From NCBI GenBank assembly GCA_964019425.1, contig OZ025814.1:572001-636000 (forward strand): a stretch of DNA of 64,000 nt, given 5' to 3'. Position 1 is the stretch's first letter. Every line of letters begins with the position of its first letter. This DNA is from Flectonema sp. DT1601 (lineage: Eukaryota > Euglenozoa > Diplonemea > Diplonemida > Diplonemidae). Positions 23,618 to 33,965 of this stretch are shown here, piece by piece. Below the pieces are notes generated by a model that ran no database searches, had not been told where the DNA came from, and worked only from the letters and a program-made list of their open reading frames with translations. The position numbers and the translations under genes were made by a program.

Positions 23618-23964
23618 ATCACTGGTTTAACAGTATCGAACCCTTATACTTTCAAGATGGTGATTTGTTAGTTTGATCTGTGTGCCATAGCCATTGACCT
23701 AGTTGATAATGATGTGAGCTACTTCGTAAATATCCGATATGGAGAATAGTGCTTCCCTCCTCAGGGGATTTTAATGTACTGTAATGTAGTTTTTGTATCA
23801 CCATTTCTTTTAACAGGAAATAGTGTGGTCGAGTTTTTGTAGTGACGAATTGCCATCAACCAGTTCTACCACTCAAAAAGAAGTGTGTCAGTTAGGTTTT
23901 ATTGTTGAAGAGGTATCTTATTTTCTATTGTACAGTTTTGTGTTTTTTGACATCAACTCCAACA
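23618..23964 (+). other. Spacer with an orphan exon-like open stretch
   Basis: The left half shows nothing. From TTTTAACAG (ends about 23816) a 32-codon open frame (EIVWSSFCSDELPSTSSTTQ...) runs to GAAGAG|GTATCT, followed by CTATTGTACAG at 23935. It looks like an exon flanked by splice sites, but no partner exons are found. The same stretch, almost unchanged, lies before the paralogous gene at 30.9 kb, so it is part of the duplicated block. It may simply be 5' UTR. Confidence 0.35.
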
Positions 23965-24687
23965 ATGTCTCCGCTCATATGCAGAACGTGTGATACGGAA
24001 CGCCTCTCTATTGAGAACTCACGTTTAGTCTTTCGCAGTCAACTCTTTGGGTTCACGATTGTGAATACAATCGTTACAATAATTGGGTTTTTCGTGACCA
24101 ATCCGTCCGATGTGCAGATCTTCGCCGGAATCATTTCGTTGACATTATTGTGGGGAGGATTTCCTTTTGCTCTGTATTCCATAGTCAATGAGAATGCTGG
24201 TGTTTTAGTTACGTATATTATTCTTGGAGTTTGCTGTGCTGCAGCAAAGACTGCGATGGGATTAACGGTGTTGTCTCTCGTTGCTTCAAGGTGTGAATCC
24301 GAGCAAATCTCATTTAAAGGATGCTATGTCGCGAGAGACGTTCTTCCTTGTCTTGAGAATTCGACTTGCTCGTCAGATATACTTAGTGACTTTAACAATG
24401 ACTTACCAGTTGGATTCTCGAAATGCTATGCCTGGGGAACAAACAAATGTGACAATGCTGGTGATGTAAACAACATTGGATTCACTACTTTTAGTGTGTT
24501 GCAATTCATCCTTGATGTTTTGACGAGTTGTGTTCCTGTTTATTCTGGATTCTTATACTTAATGAGACTGGAAGGTAGTCGTGTTGAAGAATTAAATCAA
24601 GATAATAATATACCGTTAGTGCGTTCTGTGGACGGCAAGGGGACACACAAGAACATTACGTGCAGTCTGGGTATCATGGATCGTTAA
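23965..24687 (+). CDS. Four-TM membrane protein, paralogue A
   Basis: The 240-residue protein starts at ATG 23965 (MSPLICRTCDTERLSIENS); the longer frame upstream uses TTG and is not needed. Four hydrophobic segments are clear: FTIVNTIVTIIGFFV, IFAGIISLTLLWGGFPFAL, VLVTYIILGVCCAAAKTAMG and FSVLQFILDVLTSCVPVYSGF. A cysteine-rich loop of about 60 residues between TM3 and TM4 (from RCESEQISFKGCY) probably faces the outside or a lumen and is disulfide-bonded. The layout resembles tetraspanins, but the CCG motif is absent, so I do not assign that family. A near-identical paralogue lies at 30950. Function unknown. A TTGTACAG ends at 23935. Confidence 0.75.
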   Translation: MSPLICRTCDTERLSIENSRLVFRSQLFGFTIVNTIVTIIGFFVTNPSDVQIFAGIISLTLLWGGFPFALYSIVNENAGVLVTYIILGVCCAAAKTAMGLTVLSLVASRCESEQISFKGCYVARDVLPCLENSTCSSDILSDFNNDLPVGFSKCYAWGTNKCDNAGDVNNIGFTTFSVLQFILDVLTSCVPVYSGFLYLMRLEGSRVEELNQDNNIPLVRSVDGKGTHKNITCSLGIMDR

Positions 24688-26444
24688 GTGATTAAGTCTT
24701 TTTGACCTTCTTATTTGAAAAGATGGCTGCAAATATCAAATTATGTATCTCTCCTTTCTTCTTTTTTTTTTCACCCCACCCGATTTTCTTTTGACTTCTA
24801 TTGACACATAGTATTATTAATTAATACCACGCTATATCCTTTTTATGGATGTTTTTTTTATTTTTTTATAATTTTTTTCCCCCTCTGCTGTATTATTGAT
24901 TGTGCACACCACTGTGCAACAAACAAAAGGTTTAACACCGAGTGACCTCAGCAGTGAATGAAATATTTTATTTCCTGCTAGTGATCTGGTCAAGGTGGAA
25001 GTATCAAAGACATGAATCTTTTGATTTTAATATGTCTTGTGTCAAATATAACAAAATAATCCTTTCAGGGATAAGGTTCAACCTACTACTACACACACAG
25101 TGTTGGGATTCCTAAAAAGAGCTACCCATTCTCTTTGAACATCCACTACAACTGGTACTCGGTGGCTGGGTTTTTCTTTTCCTTGTGTTTGTGTAAAAAT
25201 CACATTTCAGATCAGGTATCAAAAAAAAAAAAAAATCAATTTACCCTATCCCAATGGTGGTGACAAAGTGATGTCCAAACTGAGGACATTATTTGTTGTT
25301 TTACGCAGCTCGTTCGAATTAAAAAAAAGAAAAAAAAAGAAAAGAATCTCTTCTCTTTCATTACAACATTATGACTTACTATTGTTATGTAAAAGTATTT
25401 TACATATTGTGGTGATTACTCTAATTAACTTTATAAGTCGTCTTCCCATCTTCGTTTTTTTTGTTTTTTTTTCGAACTGCTTTTCTTCGTTCGTTGCCAC
25501 ACGGTCGCCTTTAACGCATTTTTTATTATATTTCTGGAAACCCTCCCATTGGGTTCGTTTTTTCTTTCTTCTTTCTTTTGTTTGTATTCTATCGATAATT
25601 TGAAGAAGAAAAAAAAAAAAAAAAAAGAAAAAACGACCAGTGGATTCTAATAAGTTAAAATATTGCAACACAATTCTTCCGAAAGAGACGTGTTTCCAGT
25701 CATCTAATTTTCCTCCTGACGTTATATTTTTTCTTCTTCTCACTCTATTCGATAGTTAACAATATTAACTAACATAAAGTATTCCAATGTTCAATGATTA
25801 GCGTTTCTAACCTCACTCTAATCTTTCCTCTCTTACTGATAAGCCGTAATACAGCCTTGTATTCTTGCCCCCTTACAGTTCCCTTGCTGCTCTTCTTTTG
25901 TTTCGCTCGAGTAGCTTTCCGTTCCTCTTTCTTACTTTAAACACAAAAAGTATATTCTACGGTGGATCACTATACTGCCTGACAAGAATGATGTGGATTG
26001 TTTTTTTTCATCTTTTTTTTCTTTTTTTCTTTTTGAACCTTCACTGTATCTGAAACTAATGTTAAATTATCGTTATGTTTTTATGATACAACACATTTAT
26101 ATTTTACGTACAGAATCAAACGACTTATACCCCCTTTTCTTTTTGAAAAGTGCTTGTTATGCCACGTTTGTGATGAAACAACTTCCATATAGTTCCCTCC
26201 TATAGTTCCCTCTCTTTTCTTTCTTTCTGAAAACGATTTTCTTTTCAGCTGATTTCAGTCGTTGAAAACAAACAAAACTAAATATTGTTTCGTATCGCTG
26301 TCGTTAAAAAAATGTAATTAACCCTTATCAGATGATTACATAAATATATATGAGGGTTGGAATAAAGCCTCCTGGAGCTTACTGATGAAGTTTAAAAAGG
26401 AACAATAAATTATTTTTATACTTCTTTCAGGTAATTGCCACCAA
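24688..26444. other. Noncoding stretch inside duplication copy A
   Basis: No gene. Most of it is conserved in copy B at 31.7-33.96 kb, which shows recent duplication rather than coding constraint. It includes one copy of dispersed repeat R1 at 26041-26125. TTATACTTCTTTCAG ends at 26430, 15 bases before the receptor ATG. Confidence 0.55.
26041..26125. repeat. Dispersed repeat R1, copy 2
   Basis: Carries TCACTGTATCTGAAACTAAT, GTTAAATTATCGTTATG, TTTTTATGATACA and ATTTTACGTACAGAATCAAA in order. Related copies are at about 22430-22475 (partial), 33563-33645 (inside copy B), 56404-56485 and 57433-57486 (partial). Confidence 0.5.
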
Positions 26445-28055
26445 ATGAGATGCAACATGCTGGTGTTGTGTCTTCAACTCTTTTTGATAACTGTGAGTGG
26501 AACTGGTGTTCCTGGAATCAGAATTCGAGGAGTAGAATCACAGCAATGTCAATGTACAGAAGTTGGTTGTGGTTGCTCAACTGGATTATATTGCGGTGGA
26601 GGTGGACTGTGTTTTTCATGTAGCCAATTAGATTGCAGAGGATTTCCGAATGCTGGTTGTAATGGATGCGGAGGAGGTACCTCATGCGATCAATCAACTG
26701 GAAGATGCGTGCTATCAGGTTCGATTCCGTCAACATGCCAAGGTCTATCCTGTACTACAGGACAGGGATCTCCAGTATGGGATGGATCAGCATGTCGATG
26801 TCAATGTTTGACTAGATTCTCAGGAACAACATGTAACACTTGTGCTTACGGATATTCAAACTACCCATCTTGTATAGCAAGTACTCAATGTAATGGTGTT
26901 GTTTGTAGGAATGGAGGTACTTCTTCAATCCAATCTGGAAACTGCGCCTGCCAATGCCCTGCAGGGTTTGCTGGAGCAACCTGTGAGTACTGTGCTCCAG
27001 GTTACAGAGGATACCCTCAATGTGTTAGTGACTTTTCTCAAGATTGTGTATCTACTTCTTTATGTAATGGTTTTGGTTCTGCTTATTGGAGTGTTTCGGG
27101 GAATAGATGTGTTTGTCAATGTCAACCTCGCTTTACTGGAGACAGATGCACAGCTTGTGCTCCTGGTTACACAAACTACCCAACCTGTAGTGGACCAACT
27201 TCATCAACTTCCTGTACCACAACACAATGTTTTGGAAGAGGTACAGGTTTCTGGGATGGTGTATCTTGTACTTGTAGTTGTTCAACAGGATACGCTGGTA
27301 CCTTTTGTAATAGTTGTGCGTTAGGTTATGTTGGTTATCCAACTTGTGTTGTTTCTGGGGCGACAGCAGGTGTGACATTACCTCCAGATCAGGCGACTTA
27401 TTATCAACTCGGAGATTGTTTTGCGACGAATGGATTTCAAATGATGACGTCGAGTAAAAGTATCGTTACTACAGAAACTGCATCAGCTTGCTGTGATCAA
27501 TGTCGTAGAATGTCCTGCACCGGATGGAACTTCTTAACGTCCTCAAGGATGTGCGAGTTACTTACCGCATCTGGTCCGATTGTTTCTAATGCTGACTCAC
27601 TTTATGGACATTCGTCAACAACTGCTACCTCCCAACCTGGTGGTAGTGATGACGACTCTCTTATCATTGCGTTGGCTATTGTTGGAGCTTTGCTTTTACT
27701 TTGTTGTTTGTTGTGTTTACTTTGGTGGTTCTGTTGTAGAAAAAAAAAAGAAAAACAAACTCAACCGAATACAAAAGATGAACCTGCTTACCCTCCTGGA
27801 CCTACACCTGCTGTCTATCCACCGTATGATTTCTCACCTCGACCTGTCTCTGTTGATAGCAGTCCGGAAGTGTATATTCACAACCCGGAGCAGAACCCAA
27901 TACCATTTCCGCAAAAGCCGCAACCGCCACTCGTGAATGTCGAGCCAAGTCCAGGAGAGGGTTTTACGTCTCCTGATCGTCCCCTTCCATTACTCACAAT
28001 CGAGAATACTGGAAGAAATAACTTTTTACACAGACGAGATAATACTTTTGCGTAG
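26445..28055 (+). CDS. Type I membrane receptor with EGF-like repeats and a PAN/apple domain
   Basis: Single exon, 536 residues. A signal peptide (MRCNMLVLCLQLFLITVSG) is followed by a Cys-rich region and four to five EGF/laminin-like repeats of about 50 residues, each closing with CxCxxxFxGxxCxxCAxGYxxYPxC. Next comes a PAN/apple-like domain at about 315-385 (LGDCFATNGFQ, ACCDQCRRMSCTGWNF, MCELL). One transmembrane helix follows at about 405-430 (IIALAIVGALLLLCCLLCLLWW) with a basic stop-transfer stretch (CCRKKKEKQ). The cytoplasmic tail of ~100 residues is Pro-rich (PAYPPGPTPAVYPPYDF, PLPLLTIENT). This architecture suggests surface adhesion or ligand binding; no partner can be inferred. TTTCTTTCAG ends 15 bases before the ATG. 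The first ~49 codons are duplicated at 33966. Confidence 0.85.
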   Translation: MRCNMLVLCLQLFLITVSGTGVPGIRIRGVESQQCQCTEVGCGCSTGLYCGGGGLCFSCSQLDCRGFPNAGCNGCGGGTSCDQSTGRCVLSGSIPSTCQGLSCTTGQGSPVWDGSACRCQCLTRFSGTTCNTCAYGYSNYPSCIASTQCNGVVCRNGGTSSIQSGNCACQCPAGFAGATCEYCAPGYRGYPQCVSDFSQDCVSTSLCNGFGSAYWSVSGNRCVCQCQPRFTGDRCTACAPGYTNYPTCSGPTSSTSCTTTQCFGRGTGFWDGVSCTCSCSTGYAGTFCNSCALGYVGYPTCVVSGATAGVTLPPDQATYYQLGDCFATNGFQMMTSSKSIVTTETASACCDQCRRMSCTGWNFLTSSRMCELLTASGPIVSNADSLYGHSSTTATSQPGGSDDDSLIIALAIVGALLLLCCLLCLLWWFCCRKKKEKQTQPNTKDEPAYPPGPTPAVYPPYDFSPRPVSVDSSPEVYIHNPEQNPIPFPQKPQPPLVNVEPSPGEGFTSPDRPLPLLTIENTGRNNFLHRRDNTFA

Positions 28056-28468
28056 CTAATTAGATGCGAGGCATCCCACCCAGTAGAAGTGTTCGTTGCT
28101 TCATTTATACTTGTTGCTGTTCCTTTCTGTACATGGCAATAAGATGTAAAAAAAAAAAAAAAAAGATAAACAAGAATAAAAATAAGTTAATATAGCAGTG
28201 TCCTGTTTTTATTAATTTATTTTTTATATTAATCGTTTTCAGTCAGTTTTGTTTTGTTTCATTTTTTTTATATTGTTGTTTGTATCTCTATATTATTATT
28301 GTATTATTGGTAACCTTTTTATCGGTTGTTTTTCACTATAAATATCCTTTGAACGGGAATTGAACTTAATCGATTAATTTTGGTTGGTTTCTCCTTGGAT
28401 TTTCTGAATTTAACAAATTCTCAAAACAGATATCTTAAAAAAAAAACAAAAAAAACCAAAAAAAAAAA
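28056..28468. other. Intergenic, AT-rich
   Basis: No gene. A runs near 28148; CTCAAAACAG ends at 28429. The last ~30 bases before the next ATG are almost pure A. Confidence 0.5.
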
Positions 28469-29011
28469 ATGGCAAATTTAACGGACAAGCAGTTGAAGCA
28501 GACATTTGACCTGTTCGACGCTGATGGCAGTGGAGCGATTGATGCCAAGGAACTTGGTATGGTTTTAGAAGGTCTTGGGTTTGGTAAGTTATCAACCGAA
28601 GAAGTTGAGCAAATAATCAGACAAGTAGACAGAGATCTGACAGGTGTTATAGAATTTGATGAATTTAAGAGACTTTGTAAAGGAAAGATGGCGACACAAG
28701 GATCATCTGAAGAAGTACACCAAGCCTTTATCTCCTTTGACATTGGAGGCAAAGGTAGAATTACTTCAGAAGACTTCTGCATGGTTGCTGAAGAGCTTGG
28801 TGAAGACATCAAGCCTGATCTTTACAGGGAGATCATTAGAGAAGCCTGCGGACCAAACACCGACAGCATTGGAATTAACGAGTGGAAAATGATTCACACT
28901 GAGGTTACCCAGAACAAAGTATGTAGTTATACCATAATTTCCTTTTTTTTTTAAAAAAAAAAAGAATAATAAAAATAAAATCAATAACAGCATCGCATTG
29001 TTGAATACTAA
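28469..29011 (+). CDS. Calmodulin/centrin-like EF-hand protein, two exons
   Basis: Exons 28469-28918 and 28991-29011 give 156 residues in four EF-hand units. EF1 is canonical (DADGSGAIDAKE) and should bind Ca2+. EF2 (DRDLTGVIEFDE) keeps Asp1, Asp3 and Glu12 but has Thr at 5. EF3 (DIGGKGRITSED) ends in Asp and has Gly3. EF4 (PNTDSIGINEW) has lost the loop. The pattern 'DLFDADGSGAIDAKEL' and the four-unit length are closer to centrin/caltractin than to calmodulin, but the second half is too diverged for a firm family call. Centrins act at basal bodies and Ca2+-responsive fibres. The last exon encodes only HRIVEY before TAA. The leader next to the ATG is a poly(A) stretch. Confidence 0.8.
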
Positions 29012-29605
29012 TGAGGTCGTATTAAAAACACACCTGTTATGTTGCTGTTAGTCAGTTCTCTCCTTTTGTATGCTTCAGTGTTTCATCCCCTCCTGCTTCC
29101 CAATTCAAAAAGAAATGAATTATATCTTTGTGATTTGTTGAAAAAAAAGAAATAAAATTAGTCAGGTTGCTTAGTGAGGAGGAGGACTTTTCTTAAAAAA
29201 AAAAATGTTGAGTCTTAACCATCATCAGTAAGTTCACTGACTAGAACAGAATTTGAACGAAAATGAAAAAAAAAAAACCTGCATCCACGTTCGAATGAAA
29301 AAAAATAAAAAGAAGAAACGTTTCATCAGCTTCTGAGTGTCATTCGATTTCAGAAACATGAAAAAAAAAAAAAAATGTATGTGAATGTACCCCATGCGAA
29401 TTACAGCACCAGTTGGTGTCAGAAATTAGTTGTTTAGTATCGAATCTTATTAAAAAAAAAAAAATATTAATTCAATGTTTTGTTTTTCACTCCTCCTCAG
29501 AAATACCTGTAAAGATGACCAACAAGACAACCTTATAGTCTGATGTACCTGTAAGACTATTTTTATTATTATTATTATCTAATTTCAGTTATACAATAAG
29601 CAACA
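29012..29605. other. Intergenic, AT-rich
   Basis: No gene; many short A runs. CTAATTTCAG ends at 29588, 17 bases before the next ATG. Confidence 0.5.
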
Positions 29606-30307
29606 ATGCTTCGGAGAACAGTTATGTGTCTGCCGTCTGGTGGTCCTTATTCCTACTTGAATAAACCGCGTAGATATGGACCAGGTAGGAAATGGACTAC
29701 AGCAAGGATAGAACAGGTAGGACCTGTAGTAAAAGATACTTTCAGTGTAACTGAGCGAGGATGGGTTATGAAAATGTTGTATTTATTGCAACCTATTACA
29801 TTCTCTGATTTCTGGGAAGAGGTGTTTAGAGCGCCTTACAATCCAATTCACACGAGGATTCAATTAAAACGGATTCTTAAACATATGAGAAAAGATTTAC
29901 AGCTGTACTACAGAATGGACACTGACGATCTACAATTTTACTTATATTTGTACCCTCATTGGTCTCGTATGACAAAGCATTTTATTGGTGTGTATTTAGT
30001 CTTTAGTAAGTCATAATATAATATTATTAAAAAAAAAAAAAAAAAAAAATACAGCGGTTGAGAAAAAGACTAACCAGGAGGAGGATGCTAAGCTGGCAGA
30101 AAATCCTCCACCACCGTACTCTCCAACACCACCTCGTTACTACATTCAATATTTAGAATTACAGGTATGCATTTAATGGGGGTTTAGTACTTTTTGTTTT
30201 TGTTTGAAACAATTCTCAAAATATTTTTTTCAAAAAAACAGAAGAACGAAGCGGAACGGAGAATCGCAGAACTTAAAAGCTCGACGAGAGTCATCGATGT
30301 TGCATGA
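29606..30307 (+). CDS. Unknown protein, possibly organellar, three exons
   Basis: Exons 29606-29987, 30055-30164 and 30242-30307 join in frame to about 185 residues ending in TGA. The N terminus (MLRRTVMCLPSG...KPRRYG) is basic and lacks acidic residues, which fits a mitochondrial targeting sequence. The middle (ITFSDFWEEVFRAPYNP, HTRIQLKRILKHMRKDLQL) looks like a helical/winged-helix fold. The last part is Pro-rich then helical (PPPPYSPTPPRYYIQYLELQ, AERRIAELKSS). A mitoribosomal protein is one possibility, based only on the basic, helical, targeted character; I do not recognise the family. Introns are GTGTGT...TACAG and GTATGC...AACAG. Confidence 0.65.
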
Positions 30308-30949
30308 TGACTTCATCTCATTTGATTGAAGGTTAGTTTTTCTAAAGAGATTAATAACAGCTGAGCCCAGCTGACAATCAAGGCGAACTTCACACTGCAT
30401 TGTCGTGTGTTGTTCGTGTTCTATAATGGTTATAGTTTGTTATAAACAAAAAGTGTTTTTTTTTTTTTCCCCTTCTAATTCTGTGAAGTCTACGATTGAC
30501 CTCTGATTACCGTTATGGCAGGGAAACTCTTTTTCCCCTTTTTTTGTTTTGTTTTTAATTCCTTTTCATCTTCAGGAAATATTTTAATGGAAAATCTGAA
30601 TTGTTATTTCAGTCAAAATTGTAGTTTTTTTTTTTTTTTTAAAATCTAATTTAATCAATTCTTCCTTGACGTCTAAGGAAGAATCTGATCGCTTACTCTG
30701 TTAAAATAATATGATAAGATAGAAAACAAGTGAAAAAATTGTAATGTTATTTCTTCTTCACAGGATGTGTTGTCAAATAATAACACCATTTCTTTAAACA
30801 GGAAATAGTGTGGTCGAGTTTTTGTAGTGACGAATTGCCATCAACCAGTTCTACTACTCAAAAAGAAGTGTGTCAGTTAGGTTTTATTGTTGAAGAGGTA
30901 TCTTATTTTCTATTGTACAGTTTTGTGTTTTTTGACATCAACTCCAACA
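30308..30949. other. Spacer containing the left direct repeat and start of duplication copy B
   Basis: No gene. Bases about 30676-30771 are repeated at 34140-34242. Copy B of the duplicated block starts about 30783 with the same orphan exon-like stretch as in copy A (AAACAG ends about 30801). CTATTGTACAG ends at about 30920. Confidence 0.5.
30676..30771. repeat. Direct repeat flanking duplication copy B, left
   Basis: About 96-103 bases, from GAAGAATCTGATCGCTTACT to TTCTTCTTCACAGGATGTGT, matched by 34140-34242 with a few small indels. The pair brackets the whole copy B block. The right copy supplies the acceptor for the PPR-like gene. Confidence 0.8.
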
Positions 30950-31699
30950 ATGTCTCTAATCGTATGCAGAACGTGTGATACGGAACGCCTCTCTATTGAG
31001 AACTCACGTTTAGTCTTTCGCGGTCAACTCTTTGAGTTCACGATTGTAAATTCGATCATTTCAATAATTGCATTTTTCGTGACCAATCCGTCCGATGTGC
31101 AGATCTTCGCCGGAATCATTTCGTTGACATTATTGTGGGGAGTATTTCCTTTTGCTCTGTATTCTATAGTCAATGAGAATGCTGGTGTTTTGGTTACGTA
31201 TATTATTCTTGGAGTTTGCTGTGCTGCAGCAAGGACTGCGATGGGATTAACGGTGTTGTCTCTCGTTGCTTCAAGGTGTGAATCCGAGCAAATCTCATTT
31301 AAAGGATGCTATGTCGCGAGAGACGTTCTTCCTTGTCTTCAGAATTCGACTTGCTCGTCAGATATACTTAGTGACTTTAACAATGACTTACCAGTTGGAT
31401 TCTCGAAATGCTATGCCTGGGGAACAAACAAATGTGACAATGCTGGTGATGTAAACAACATTGGATTCACTACTTTTAGTGTGTTGCAATTCATCCTTGA
31501 TGTTTTGACGAGTTGTGTTCCTGTTTATTCTGGATTCTTATACTTAATGAGACTGGAAGGTAGTCGTGTTGGAGAATTAAATCAAGATAATAATATACTG
31601 GAAGGTAGTCGTGTTGGAGTATTAAATCGAGATACTATTTTACCGTTAGTGCATTCTGCGAACGGCAAGGACCAAGCGAAAACCTTACGTTCAGTCTGA
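30950..31699 (+). CDS. Four-TM membrane protein, paralogue B
   Basis: 249 residues starting at ATG 30950 (MSLIVCRTCDTERLSIENS). It is nearly the same as paralogue A at 23965 through all four membrane segments and the Cys-rich loop, with a few substitutions around TM1 (FEFTIVNSIISIIAFF against FGFTIVNTIVTIIGFF). The cytoplasmic tail differs. A 14-residue unit LEGSRVGELNQDNNI is followed by its own diverged copy LEGSRVGVLNRDTIL, an internal tandem duplication absent from A, and the extreme C terminus is replaced (AKTLRSV, TGA stop). The frame is intact, so the gene is probably expressed. Function unknown. Confidence 0.75.
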   Translation: MSLIVCRTCDTERLSIENSRLVFRGQLFEFTIVNSIISIIAFFVTNPSDVQIFAGIISLTLLWGVFPFALYSIVNENAGVLVTYIILGVCCAAARTAMGLTVLSLVASRCESEQISFKGCYVARDVLPCLQNSTCSSDILSDFNNDLPVGFSKCYAWGTNKCDNAGDVNNIGFTTFSVLQFILDVLTSCVPVYSGFLYLMRLEGSRVGELNQDNNILEGSRVGVLNRDTILPLVHSANGKDQAKTLRSV

Positions 31700-32966
31700 T
31701 CGCAGTTAGGTGATTAAGTCTTTTTGACCTTCTTATTTGAAAAGATAACTGCAAATATCAAATTATGTATCTCTCCCTTCTTCTTCTTCTTCTTTTTTTT
31801 TTTCTTCAATTTTCTTTCATTGACACATAGTATTATCAAATAATACCATGCTATATCCTTTTTATGGATGTTTTTTTTTTATATAAAATATTTTTTGTAC
31901 CGACGTAGTCGGAGAAGAAACTATTCAGATTGAAAGCCGATATTTCTTATGTCATGATTTATTTTCCCCGTGCGACACGATTTTGTCTGTGTTCAACAAA
32001 ATATAAGGCTAGTCCGAATGGGTTTTCCCTCTGTATTATTGATTGTGCACACCACTGTGCAACAAACAAAAGGTTTAACACCGAGTGACCTCAGCAGTGA
32101 ATGAAATATTTTATTTCCTGCTAGTGATCTGGTCAAGGTGGAAGTATCAAAGACATGAATCTTTTGATTTTAATATGTCTTGTGTCAAATATAACAAAAT
32201 AATCCTTTCAGGGATAAGGTTCAACCTACTACTACACACACAGTGTTGGGATTCCTAAAAAGAGCTACCCATTCTCTTTGAACATCCACTACAACTGGTA
32301 CTCGGTGGCTGGGTTTTTCTTTTCCTTATGTTGGTGTACGAAAAAATCGCATTTCAGATCAGGTATCAAAAAAAAAAAAAATCAATTTACCCTATCCCAA
32401 TAGTGTTCTCTATTATCTCCTATTAATGCCTCCCTTTTGTTCCTCTTTGGAAGTCCCTTTGGTGCACGTCTCATTGTGAGGAATGTGTCTCCTTTCAAAA
32501 AATGAAAGAAAAATCCTCTCGGAAATCTCTCAAAAAAAAAACACTCCGAACACATCAACCCGGGTCCAGGTTCGATTCCTGACGGATACAATTTTTGGGA
32601 TTCAATGTGGAAAACTGTTACAAGGGGGAATTCTTTTTTTTTGAAAAAAAAGGGCCAAGACTAGAAATGCGCCTGACGTGGGTCTTGTTTTATTTTGGAG
32701 CGTAACGTTTTCGGACTACCCGCAGAACACCGTCAGGAGGCAACTTGTACTCGGCTTACACTTTTAAAGACTACCAGTTTTTTCAGATAGAATTCCAGCA
32801 GACAAAGAAAAGTAAAAGAACTGCACTAGCATGTGTGGTTACAGAATCTCTTCTCTTTCATTACAACATTATGACTTACTGTTGTTATGTAAAAATTATT
32901 CTACATATTGTGGTGGTTACTCGATGTTCTCTACCAAATATTCGAATGGAGGTCCTTCCCATCTTC

Positions 32967-33000
<34 letters not shown>

Positions 33001-33965
33001 CGAACCGCTTTCTTCGTTCGTTGCCCACACGGTTAACGCATTTGTTATTATATTTCTGGAAACCCTCCCGTTGGGTCGTTTTTCTTTCTTCTTCATTTTG
33101 TTTGTATTCGATCAATCATTTGAAGAAGAAAAAAAAAAAAGAAAAAAACGACCAGTGGATTCAAATAAGTGAAAATATTGCAACACAATTTGTGTGTTGT
33201 CCTACTTTTTCCGAAAGAGACATGTTTCCAGTCATCTAATTTCCTCCTGACGTTATATTTTTTCTTCTTCTCACTCTATTCGATAGTTAACAATATTAAC
33301 AAACATAAAGTATTCCAATGTTCAATGATTAGCGTTTCTAACCTCACTCTAATCTTTCCTCTCTTACTGATAAGCCGTAATACAGCCTTGTATTCTTGCT
33401 CCCTTACAGTTCCCTTGCTGCTCTTCTTGTTTCGCTCGAGTAGCTTTCCGTTCCTCTTTCTTATTTTAAACACAAAAATTTTATTCTGCCGTGGATCACT
33501 ATACCGCCTGACAAGAATGATGTGGATTGTTTTTTCATCTTTTTTTCTTTTTGAACTTTTAGTCACTGTATTTGAAACCAATGTTAAATTACCGTTATGT
33601 TTTTATGATACATTTGTATTTTAAGTAAAAAAATCAAACGGTTAATATCTCCTTTTCTTTTTGAAAAGTGCTTGTTATGCCACGTTTGTGATGAAAAAAC
33701 TTCCATATAGTTCCCTCCTATAGTTCCCTCTCTTTTCTTTCTTTTTCTGAAAACGATTTTCTTTTCAGCTGATTTCAGTCGTTGAAAACAAACAAAACTA
33801 AATATTGTTTCGTATCGCTGTCGTTAAAAAAAATGTAATTAACCCTTATCAGATGATTACATAAATATATATGAGGGTTGGAATAAAGCCTCCTGGAGCT
33901 TACTGATGAAGTTTAAAAAGGAACAATAAATTATTTTTATACTTCTTTCAGGTAATTGCCACCAA
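31700..33965. other. Noncoding stretch inside duplication copy B
   Basis: No gene. The parts matching copy A are 32035-32402 and 32840-33965. The ORFs here are in poly(T)/poly(A) translations (poly(T) at about 32967-33000). It includes an R1 repeat copy at 33563-33645. Confidence 0.55.
32402..32835. other. Segment unique to copy B with a tRNA-like T-arm
   Basis: This ~430-base piece replaces about 90 bases of copy A. At about 32560-32590 it has GGGTCCAGGTTCGATTCCTG, a perfect Pol III box B core (GGTTCGATTCC) with four of five T-stem pairs. No matching acceptor 5' strand or D-arm at the right distance is seen, so it is not a tRNA. It may be a tRNA fragment or a SINE-like piece. ORF-like text on the minus strand is incidental. 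Confidence 0.4.

Larger units (their letters stand above)
23798..26590. repeat. Segmental duplication, copy A
   Basis: Three stretches (about 23798-24735, 24885-25250, 25340-26580) recur in order as 30783-31760, 32035-32402 and 32840-34115. Copy A holds the intact four-TM gene, 1.7 kb of noncoding DNA and the 5' part of the EGF/PAN receptor gene. Because copy A is continuous with the complete receptor gene, it is probably the source. Confidence 0.85.

Noticed and set aside
23902-23964. N-terminal extension of four-TM protein A from a TTG
   Set aside because: Needs a non-ATG start and overlaps the predicted acceptor at 23935; the ATG at 23965 fits better and aligns with paralogue B.
25369-25743. 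124-codon minus-strand ORF
   Set aside because: A translation of A/T tracts within duplicated noncoding DNA; no codon bias or domain, and indels in copy B break it.
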